A stretch of 64,000 bases of DNA from Podospora comata. Lineage: Eukaryota > Ascomycota > Sordariomycetes > Sordariales > Podosporaceae. This document shows positions 56,952-64,000 of this stretch, piece after piece. The stretch is taken from the NCBI GenBank assembly GCA_017354895.1, contig CP071497.1, forward strand, positions 1,364,001-1,428,000, read 5' to 3'. How positions within the stretch are numbered: the stretch's first letter is position 1; each line of letters begins with the position of its first letter. The notes below the pieces were generated by a model. The model had not been told where the DNA came from. It searched no databases and was given only the letters and a program-made list of their open reading frames with translations. The position numbers and the translations under genes are program-made.

Positions 56952-57706
56952 GTGAGGGGAGCGGCTTGTAAGATTTTAGATACCATAGTCACATACGTGA
57001 ATGAAACATAATTGTTATTTTTACTGTGATCTTCCACGCTACTGCGCAGTGGGTGCGGCACGGCTATCGCACATACTGCGATGCTATGCTCGCTGCTGCC
57101 TTTTCACGATATCACCTCACCTTCCATTGCTCGTACTCATAGACCAATAGGCTGAGCAGACTTGATGTCTAGATTGCCGCGTTCTTGGTTCGCAGCGCTT
57201 CGCCGCAAAGCTGCAGTTGTAGGTATCAGATGCGCGGCTGTTTTGGGGGGGCATGTCAGCACGGCAGTGGCAGAAGGACCCGTCGAAATGCCGTTCTCCA
57301 GTTCTCCAGCGCCCAGCCAAGTCGCGGGTTTGGGGGCTGGAAAGACGAGCCGTGCTGTGCCTCTCTCAACCGGGCCGATATCCGCGCCGCAGCACAGTCG
57401 GATGAAACACAGCACTTGATTGGGACAACACCTCGGCACTGTGCAACAAAGTACGTTTGTTCTGTCTGCCTGTCTCTTTGCAGCCCCTACAAACAGCTAA
57501 CCGCTCGTGGCTTTCCCCCGCCTTCCCTCCTGTCGCTCGGTGCATATCAAGACTCGTGCTTCGCCCGTCTTCAGCTTTGCTTGCCTTCTTGCCCACACCT
57601 CCAATACCTATCTTTTCCTTCCTTCCTTCCTTCCTTCCTGCCTACCAGAGATCGACAAAAAACTAAACCCTTTCCAAGAAATCCGCGCCTCCGCTGGCAA
57701 ATCACA
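56952..57706. other. Intergenic and 5' leader, with a (TTCC)n microsatellite
   Basis: 755 bases between the P450 and the DUF4267-like gene. A CCTT/TTCC repeat of about six units at 57617-57639 lies in the leader, roughly 70-90 bases before ATG 57707. Confidence 0.6.
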
Positions 57707-58102
57707 ATGTCGTATCCTTTCTCTCTACGCCACATCCCCGCGCTTATTCTCGCCGCCAGCAGCACCTTTGGCGGCATCTGGCCAATCTTCAACGCGGAGG
57801 GGGCCATGCTCGAGTTTGGCTTCCCTCCCAACGTCGCCCAAGCACCCGAGACAAAGCCTGTCATGGTTCAAGGCCAGTCTCGCACCACCATCATCGGTCT
57901 TGTCGCCTTCCTCTTTTACTTTAGGGGGAGATTCGCCGAGTTGGACACCATCATGACGGTGTATGGGTTTTATGCTGGCATTCTCGACACGTATATCGTC
58001 TACAAGGGGGGCAACCCCAGCTGGGCGCTCTTCCGTCTTGCGGCGTCGTGGGTCTTTGGTTTCTGCGGGATCGCGGGGTTAACTGCTTCCTCCCTGCCTT
58101 GA
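57707..58102 (+). CDS. Small DUF4267-like membrane protein
   Basis: 131 residues, single exon, ATG 57707 in good context (CACAATGTCG). Four membrane-prone segments: HIPALILAASSTFGGIWPIF, TTIIGLVAFLFYFRGR, MTVYGFYAGILDTYIVYKG and LFRLAASWVFGFCGIAGLT. Layout and size fit the DUF4267 family of small integral membrane proteins of unknown function, often found near oxidoreductases in fungi. Here it lies between a P450 and an MFS pump, all on the plus strand, so a shared role is possible. No catalytic motif is visible. An open frame extends upstream to 57185 but contains the (TTCC)n leader and has no matching features, so the short start was chosen. Confidence 0.78.
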   Translation: MSYPFSLRHIPALILAASSTFGGIWPIFNAEGAMLEFGFPPNVAQAPETKPVMVQGQSRTTIIGLVAFLFYFRGRFAELDTIMTVYGFYAGILDTYIVYKGGNPSWALFRLAASWVFGFCGIAGLTASSLP

Positions 58103-58801
58103 GCTGGGTGTATCTTGGGTGTGTTCGTTGTGTTCATGGCTTGGCGACACGTCTTGTCTCAGTCTAGATAATCAGGTATCAAAAATACGGCGGCTTCTTC
58201 GGCCTTGGTTTCATATTGTTGGACTGTTGGTTCCTATGCGCAGAGACGCGGGCTGTAAGGCAGTCAACAGTCTGACTTGTGTGGATGGGGGCAGGGTCCT
58301 CTGATTTGATATCCAGCGTGTGTTTTATATTAACTCCCGGGGCACTGCACGTGTGCTACCAGCTCAGCCTTGCCACGCTACCACACCCCCCTTCATGCAC
58401 GGTAAACGTCCCGACGTGCATGCAACCCCCCTGGGACGCCTGGAAAACGACACACTGTGTCGACTTGAACCTGTCATCAGCTTGTCGTTTGTTTGAGCGA
58501 TGATCTCCCAACGCAACATCCGAACAGTTGGTCCGCATTATTTATGACTTGTCAAGGCAGCCTGGCCCAACCGGCAGACATTTTATTTTTCTTTCCACCT
58601 TCACCCCTTCCCCCCCACCATTCTCCTCCTCTCATTCCCTCAATCCTCCTCCCCTCCCACATCTGCCGGGGTTGTAACATGTACGGACTAGCTCAAACGG
58701 CTTTTTGAACGCCGCACCCGCTTGATCCTTCTCCGTTCTCTGTCTCGACTTCACCTCTTTCTTACAGTCAGCTCCATCATCACCAGAGCTCACACCAAAT
58801 C
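58103..58801. other. Intergenic, promoter of the MFS gene
   Basis: 699 bases. A C/T-rich tract lies before ATG 58802, as is usual in fungal leaders. Nothing else recognised. Confidence 0.6.
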
Positions 58802-60589
58802 ATGGCGGCTCCCCTAGGCCCAACAGCCTCCCCCGCCGACCCAGGCTCCCTCCTCCAAACCCCCTCCCACCACGACACCGCCGAGAAGACCTCCCCCACA
58901 GTAGTCAAAGAAGCGGACAAGTTCACCCACTCCCTCCGCATCTGGCTCGTCTTCCTCGTCCTCTGCCTCCTCTCCTTCATCTCCGCCATCGACGCAACAA
59001 TCATCACCACCTCCCTCCCGACGATAACCCACTCCCTCAACCACGGCTCCCCGGCTTCCAGCAACGACTACGTCTGGATAGCCAACACCTACCTCTTCGC
59101 CTCCACCGCCCCCCAGCCCTTCTTCGGGCAGATATCCAACATTTTTGGCCGTCGCAACCCGATGCTCGTCTCCATCGCCTTGTTCGCCCTCGGGTCAGGC
59201 ATCGCCGGTGGAGCGAGCAGCGTTGCCATGCTCATCGCGGGAAGAACAGTCCAAGGGCTCGGAACGGGGGGGTTGTACGTCCTGAGCGATATCATCATCT
59301 GTGACATGATCCCCCCCAGGCATCGAGGGCCGTATCTAAGTGCTGTCTTGAGCACCGCTGCCATTGGGACCACCATCGGCCCCATCATAGGAGGTGCGTT
59401 GGCGAGGGCGGATTGGAGGTGGATCTTCTGGCTCAACCTGCCTGTTTCTGCTGTTGGGTTCGTTGTTGTTTTGTTGCTTCTCCGGGTGAGGTATCAGAGT
59501 TTGGGGTGGGGGGAGGTGTTGAGACGGGTTGATTGGGTGGGCAACGGGCTGTTTATCCCCAGTATGGTCAGCCTGTTTTTTGGGCTTATCATGGGGGGCA
59601 CGAGGGGTTACCCTTGGAAGAGCGAAAAGGTTGTTGTTCCAATAGTGGTGGGTGTGGCTGGGTGGGTGGCGTTTCATGTTCATCAGTCCGCTGAGGGGAA
59701 GAGGTGGGGTCCTGTTGAGCCGAGCATGCCGATGAGGTTGTTTAAACATAGGACATCGGCGGCCGGGTTTGTGATTATCTTTTTCGGCGGTGTGGTGCTG
59801 CAGGCGATTAGCTATTTTCTGCCCGTGTACTTCCAGGGTGTGCTCGGGGTGAGCCCGTTGACGGCGGGGGTGTACTTTTTGCCGTTTGCGCTGGCGATCA
59901 TCCCTCTGGGGGGGATGACGGGGTTTTTCATGTCAAAGACGGGGTTGTATATCCCTCTGCATTTTGTCGGGTTTGCCTTCAGCGCGATCGGGGTTGGGTT
60001 GTTCTCGTTGCTCAACGAGAACTCGAGCACGGGGACGTGGGTTGGGTTTCAGATTTTGGCTTCGGCGGGAACGGCTGTCATCTTTACCGCCACGCTTCCG
60101 TCGACGCTGGCACCGCTGCAGGAGAAGGATGTCGGCGTCGCTACGGGGACGTACAGCTTTGTGAGGTCGTTTGGCCTGGTGTGGGGCGTCACGATGGCGA
60201 GTATCGTCTTCAACGGGCAGTTCAACACACGGCTGGAGAGCAACCCAGTGTTGAGCCGGGAGCTCAAGTCTTTCCTGGCGGATGGAGCCGCGTACGCTTT
60301 CGTGTCTGCCTCGGAGGCGGAGGGCGGGATCCGGTCGTTGCCAGCTGACATCCGGAGCGCGCTGATCGGGATTTACGTCCACGCTCTCAATGCGGTCTGG
60401 TATGTCATTGTTGGCATGGCCGGTCTAGGCTTCCTTGCCACGTTTGTTGAGAAGCATGTGCCACTTCGAAAGGAGCACGAAACGGAGTTTGGGCTGGTGA
60501 GCAAGGGTGAAAGCTCTTCTGATGATGCAGCTGAAAAGGGTCAGACACCACGGCCTGCCAGCGATGGGGAGGCGAGGACAAAGCAGTAG
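58802..60589 (+). CDS. MFS multidrug/toxin efflux pump, DHA2 (14-helix) type
   Basis: 595 residues, single exon, ATG 58802. A cytosolic head of about 45 residues is followed by helix 1 with the DHA2-type motif FISAIDATIITTSLPTI. GQISNIFGRRNP is motif A; RTVQGLGTGGLYVLSDIII and the antiporter motif C region (STAAIGTTIGPIIGGALA), then DWRWIFWLNLPVSAVGF, are all diagnostic of proton-coupled exporters. About 14 helices can be counted. The tail ends in a polar, Ser/Lys-rich segment. Such pumps export fungal metabolites or drugs at the plasma membrane. Position after the P450 and DUF4267 genes suggests it could export their product; this is inference only. Confidence 0.93.
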   Translation: MAAPLGPTASPADPGSLLQTPSHHDTAEKTSPTVVKEADKFTHSLRIWLVFLVLCLLSFISAIDATIITTSLPTITHSLNHGSPASSNDYVWIANTYLFASTAPQPFFGQISNIFGRRNPMLVSIALFALGSGIAGGASSVAMLIAGRTVQGLGTGGLYVLSDIIICDMIPPRHRGPYLSAVLSTAAIGTTIGPIIGGALARADWRWIFWLNLPVSAVGFVVVLLLLRVRYQSLGWGEVLRRVDWVGNGLFIPSMVSLFFGLIMGGTRGYPWKSEKVVVPIVVGVAGWVAFHVHQSAEGKRWGPVEPSMPMRLFKHRTSAAGFVIIFFGGVVLQAISYFLPVYFQGVLGVSPLTAGVYFLPFALAIIPLGGMTGFFMSKTGLYIPLHFVGFAFSAIGVGLFSLLNENSSTGTWVGFQILASAGTAVIFTATLPSTLAPLQEKDVGVATGTYSFVRSFGLVWGVTMASIVFNGQFNTRLESNPVLSRELKSFLADGAAYAFVSASEAEGGIRSLPADIRSALIGIYVHALNAVWYVIVGMAGLGFLATFVEKHVPLRKEHETEFGLVSKGESSSDDAAEKGQTPRPASDGEARTKQ

Positions 60590-60883
60590 GCCTCCCGTGA
60601 GTATAAGATTGATCCGGCGAGGGTTATGGAGATTTGAAGGGCCGAGTCGGGTCAAGACCGGTTCCCATTTCATGAGTGTCAGAACATCTACATCAATTAA
60701 TAGTCAAACACGTCATATCCCGAAACCCTTATCCAGATCCCATCCACTTGCTTCGAAACTTTCCATCGTCACAATTAAACACCGCAAAGTCAGTAGAAAC
60801 CAAGAGACCAATGTCGCAGAACTAAAGAACGCTTACCCATTACATATCCAGTTTTCGACGTGCTTTTCCATCAGTCCATCCAA

Positions 60884-60974
60884 GGCCGTGTGGTGTAGTG
60901 GTAGCATACTTGCTTTGGGAACTTCCTCTCATTGCTGTTGCAAGTGGTCCCAGGTTCGAGCCCTGGCTCGGCCC
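60884..60974 (+). tRNA. tRNA-Pro(TGG) with a 19-nt intron
   Basis: Acceptor GGCCGTG pairs with CTCGGCC (one T.T mismatch), with discriminator C at 60974. D arm GTGT-AGTGGTA-GCAT. Anticodon stem CTTGC/GCAAG with loop TTTGGG plus T, anticodon TGG at 60916-60918 (reads CCA). Intron 60920-60938 at the canonical position after base 37. T arm CCAGG-TTCGAGC-CCTGG is perfect. The TTTTGACATTTTTGC downstream could end RNA polymerase III transcription. Confidence 0.88.
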
Positions 60975-61530
60975 CATACTTTTGACATTTTTGCTAAACC
61001 AGTCTGTCGACCATGCCAATGTTTTCTTCTCCAGGGCAATCGTGTATGTATTTTCTCCTCCCGAATCTCTGAACTTTTCAGCCCTCTCCCGCTATGCTGC
61101 TAGCTTTTGAGTAAGCTTCTTTGGTTGCCCTGAACACGTATTTCTAGACTTCCAAGTAGGGCAGCTAAACCACCGTGTGCACTTAAAAAGGGACCAAGTA
61201 TTTCCTAAAAGGTTTTTTAGATATAAAAGTTACCATTTAGCTGAGAAGAACCTATGGAATTATATGACTAAAAGGGGGTAAACAAGGACCAAAAGACCAA
61301 GCCTTCCAAACAATCTGTTTCCATCAACTTTGCCTCCCATCAGCCGTCCCCGGGTATCTCATTCACAACCATATATCCCAAAGACCAAAACTCACGATTC
61401 CATGACGGCAAAAAAATCAAAAAAAATCACCCCTATCCCACAAGACTTAACAACCCCCTACTCGACCTCAGTCCCTCCTCCCTCTCCACTCCAAAGCCCC
61501 ACTACTCCCACTCCCATTCCCACTCCCCCC
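60975..61530. other. Intergenic, partly AT-rich
   Basis: About 61180-61310 is AT-rich with repeated AAAAGG words, similar in character to the spacer near 9.1 kb. No gene seen. Confidence 0.5.
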
Positions 61531-63885
61531 TCACTGCTGACCCTGCCATCCCAACGGCACATACAAACTCGAATCCGAAAACCTACTGCTCTGCTGCTGC
61601 TGCTGCTCAACCCCCCTCGGGTAGTGCCCCACATCAGCCAAACTAACCTCCATCCCACTCCCGAGCTCAAACCTCTCCTCCCCCTTCTCCACCTCATAAA
61701 CCCCCAAGCTCCCCTTATCATCCCCCACAACCAACATCCCCCCATCCGGCGAAAACTCGAACACCGTCACCTTGTGCAAATCCTCAAACTGGCCCCCAAA
61801 CCCCGCCAGATGGTTGTGGTTGTTCTTGTTCTTTTTCCCTTTAACCGCATCAGGCCACTTCCAAATCTCCTCCGCCGTCTCAACCTCAATAATCACAAAC
61901 TGCCCCGCGTTCGCATCACAATAAGCGACATACTTGCAGTTGGGGGAGACACAAGCCTGAACATTAGGAATCGCAAATATCCTCGTCGAGTTGGCAGGCA
62001 AGTCCCAGACGACAACAAACCGTTCCGGTGCCGGGAGTGGTTGTCGGCGGTATCTCCCCCCCGGAACGGCAACGTCGGTGTGGTTGGCCGGTATCCAAAT
62101 CGACACCGCCAATGACCCACACGCGATGAGCGAGGCTGGAAGGGCGGTCTGCAAGGCGGGGTATTCCGGTATGTGGACTCTGTACGGCTTGTGGCGGTCT
62201 TCATCCTCGAGCGAGGTCACCGTCGCGTTGGGGGTTCGAGCGCGGAGCTTGTGGTCAGAGGTCGGTTTCATGAGCCACGCGATCAGTATCGTCGCGTGAG
62301 CTCTGGGGGCGTCACCCGGTCGTGGTCCGGCTGCTGCCACCAGAAAGGGGGAGTCGGACGAGAAAGCCAGCTCGGGGAACTTGGGGACAAAGGGGAGTTG
62401 GGCCTTGAGGAGCTCAATCGAGTGGGTTGAGTCCTCCCAGAAGGGTCTCTTGGCGGAGGGGTGTCTTGCGAGGAAGAAGCGGTCGATTCGGTCGCCTTTG
62501 GGGCGGTAGACTACGAGTGGTGCGTAGTCGGTGTGGTAAGCGTCCCGCTTGGAGGCTGCCCACCGGTGGGCTTCGTCGATGGTTTGGATCTTTTTGGCAG
62601 AGGTGCCGCCTTTGGCAAAGTTCCATATTTCGAGGGTGAGCCCAAAGTGGGTTGTGATACCTATGAGGGTGGCGTTTTCCGACAAGATTGCGTGGCTGCG
62701 GATGAAGTACTCTCTGGATCGAACCTGTGGTTGCACATAAGACGTGATTTTGATGGTGCTATGCAGCGCGCTTTTGGCGATGGCCCAGATCTTGACGGTC
62801 TTGGGATCATGTTTGGTGGCTACAAACATATTTGCTGGTGAAGTGTCAATATGCAGGATCCGAGTGGACTTGGCCTTATCTGTTAGATGGCGAGCGGGGG
62901 TGACCTCGATTCGACTCTGGTGCCCACTGTGTTTTGCCGGTGGCTGTATGACGAGTTGGCTTGCGGATCCAATACTGGGGGCGATGATGCTGGGACTGTT
63001 GATGCTTGGAGGCATGAGGCTGGGAGAGACAAGACTGGGTGACGCCAAACCAGGCGACCACTGCGATCTGGGTGTCGGACTTCGACGGTACTCGGGTGGC
63101 GGTGAAAAGGGAGGTGACTGGTGATATGGTGACATGGCACTGACCATGGATGGGCCCGGAGATGGCCGCCGAGGACTCGAAGTGTCGGAACGAACTGCCG
63201 AAACCTCGCTGATACCAGACATGATGCGGTTAAACGAGAATGAGGTACGAGGGCTTTCTCGTCCCGACTGTGGACTTTCACTCGGGGCAATCGATATTTG
63301 ACGGCATCGCTCGGTTTCTGGATAACCCTGGGAGGCCTGGACAGGCTCAGACCAACGCTCTGAGGAGAAGGTGGGAGACTCGGGCTCGAGATAACCCCCC
63401 GAGCCGAGAGGCTCAGACTTGGTGGATGGGGAATCTTCGTGACTCCAGGCTGATCTTGCCAGGGGCGGTGGAAGATTGATCTCTCTCGGTGGGACTGGCG
63501 TCGAAGTGCCGGAGCGTCCTGGTAGCGTGGGCGATTCGGGCAGAGGCTGTGGAGGCACTGTTGGAAGTGCTTGTGCCGGCGGGACTGGAGGGACCGGTGG
63601 CACATCTGGCAATGGCTCATGATCTTCAGGGCGCTTCACGGTGATGGAGTCCGGTTGGCCACTGTAATAAGAAAAGGCATTGGTTCGAGACGATGTCCAT
63701 TTGTCGGCGTCCTCATGTGGCATTGGCTCCCTGGCATTGGAAGCTGAACTTGCTCCTGCCAGCTCATCGTTGGTCCTGTGCTTCGTTGCTGGTACGGGCG
63801 TTTTCTGAGACAAACGGACTGCTTCAAGGTTCTGTTCAATTCCCGGCGTGTCGTGGTTCGTGACATCTCCCGTTGTTCTGGCCAT
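61531..63885 (-). CDS. Proline-rich protein with a likely WD40-type propeller
   Basis: 784 residues, single exon, ATG 63885. Residues 1-330 are disordered and rich in Pro and Ser: a PPVPPVPP tract and a tandem SPSLVSPSLMPPSINSPSII region of short S/P-x-hydrophobic units. From about 340 the sequence turns beta-rich with propeller signs: TRILHIDTSPANMFVATKHD...TVKIWAIAK, THFGLTLEIWNFAKGG, RFVVVWDLPANSTRIFAI, VQACVSPNCKYVAYCDANAG...EEIWKWPDA, and VTVFEFSPDGGMLVVGDDKGSLGVYEV. These match WD-repeat strands, though classic GH dipeptides are rare. A five-glutamine run sits near the C-terminus, coded by a CAG tract. A scaffold role is likely; no partner is apparent. No transmembrane helix. Confidence 0.8.
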   Translation of the reverse strand: MARTTGDVTNHDTPGIEQNLEAVRLSQKTPVPATKHRTNDELAGASSASNAREPMPHEDADKWTSSRTNAFSYYSGQPDSITVKRPEDHEPLPDVPPVPPVPPAQALPTVPPQPLPESPTLPGRSGTSTPVPPREINLPPPLARSAWSHEDSPSTKSEPLGSGGYLEPESPTFSSERWSEPVQASQGYPETERCRQISIAPSESPQSGRESPRTSFSFNRIMSGISEVSAVRSDTSSPRRPSPGPSMVSAMSPYHQSPPFSPPPEYRRSPTPRSQWSPGLASPSLVSPSLMPPSINSPSIIAPSIGSASQLVIQPPAKHSGHQSRIEVTPARHLTDKAKSTRILHIDTSPANMFVATKHDPKTVKIWAIAKSALHSTIKITSYVQPQVRSREYFIRSHAILSENATLIGITTHFGLTLEIWNFAKGGTSAKKIQTIDEAHRWAASKRDAYHTDYAPLVVYRPKGDRIDRFFLARHPSAKRPFWEDSTHSIELLKAQLPFVPKFPELAFSSDSPFLVAAAGPRPGDAPRAHATILIAWLMKPTSDHKLRARTPNATVTSLEDEDRHKPYRVHIPEYPALQTALPASLIACGSLAVSIWIPANHTDVAVPGGRYRRQPLPAPERFVVVWDLPANSTRIFAIPNVQACVSPNCKYVAYCDANAGQFVIIEVETAEEIWKWPDAVKGKKNKNNHNHLAGFGGQFEDLHKVTVFEFSPDGGMLVVGDDKGSLGVYEVEKGEERFELGSGMEVSLADVGHYPRGVEQQQQQSSRFSDSSLYVPLGWQGQQ

Positions 63886-64000
63886 TGTTAGTTCATCTCT
63901 GCAAGGTAGGTGGTGTTCTCTTCGACGGCTTACACGATATCTTCTGACCCGGACCTCTCGCGTGCCGCCTGTGACTTCTTCTCATAGGACCGAACACAGT

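Noticed and set aside
61330-62115. 261-codon plus-strand frame over the end of the WD40-type gene
   Set aside because: Low-complexity Pro/Leu/His translation opposite a well-supported coding frame; no motifs.

Overview
The window looks like nuclear DNA of a filamentous ascomycete, most likely a sordariomycete. Evidence: short GT-AG introns (about 50-85 nt) with CTRAC-type branch points, tRNA genes with introns, HET-domain genes, Pth11-type rhodopsin-fold receptors, a siderophore-iron transporter with SREA-type GATA sites upstream, and 2EXR-type proteins. The genus cannot be fixed from the sequence alone. Exon joins were made by eye from splice signals, reading frame and family similarity; no alignment or transcript was available.

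Layout. 1-9.5 kb is a decaying accessory block: four broken copies of one 2EXR-type family (94-1299 +, 1382-2416 -, 5858-7368 -, 8184-8776 -) around a wrecked TPR gene (2688-5284 +), followed by an AT-rich spacer. 9.5-20 kb holds a siderophore-iron MFS transporter with paired GATA motifs upstream, a kelch protein and a large DUF3433-like membrane protein. 20-29 kb is sparse: a tRNA-Ala(CGC) with a 65-nt intron, a four-helix MARVEL-like protein, an unknown membrane glycoprotein, a short tandem repeat and a small Cys-rich protein. 29-38 kb holds an intact HET gene with an unusual N-terminus, a small secreted cysteine protein, a second HET gene that is a pseudogene, and an aspartic-protease-fold membrane protein without catalytic aspartates. 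38-49 kb holds a rhodopsin-fold receptor, a secreted FAD-linked oxidase, a second tRNA-Ala(CGC) with a proline-like D arm, and an eight-exon CorA-type Mg2+ transporter. 51-64 kb holds a small secreted protein, a second rhodopsin-fold receptor, a co-oriented trio (cytochrome P450, DUF4267-like protein, DHA2-type MFS pump), a tRNA-Pro(TGG) and a proline-rich protein with a likely beta-propeller.

How the genes fit together. Several functions concern self/non-self recognition (HET genes, TPR relic), surface sensing (two Pth11-like receptors), secretion (two small secreted proteins, one oxidase) and uptake or efflux (siderophore, Mg2+ and drug-type transporters). The clearest physical grouping is P450 + DUF4267 + MFS at 55.2-60.6 kb, which may be a small metabolic or detoxification unit. 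The clearest regulatory link is the pair of ATCWGATAA motifs about 650-690 bp upstream of the siderophore transporter. I see no CRISPR array, intact transposon, rRNA gene or wholly new multi-gene system. The most unusual items are the C-terminal module shared by the 2EXR relics, the HET gene with a cationic amphipathic head, the Pro/Ala-hybrid tRNA and two apparent GC-AG introns.
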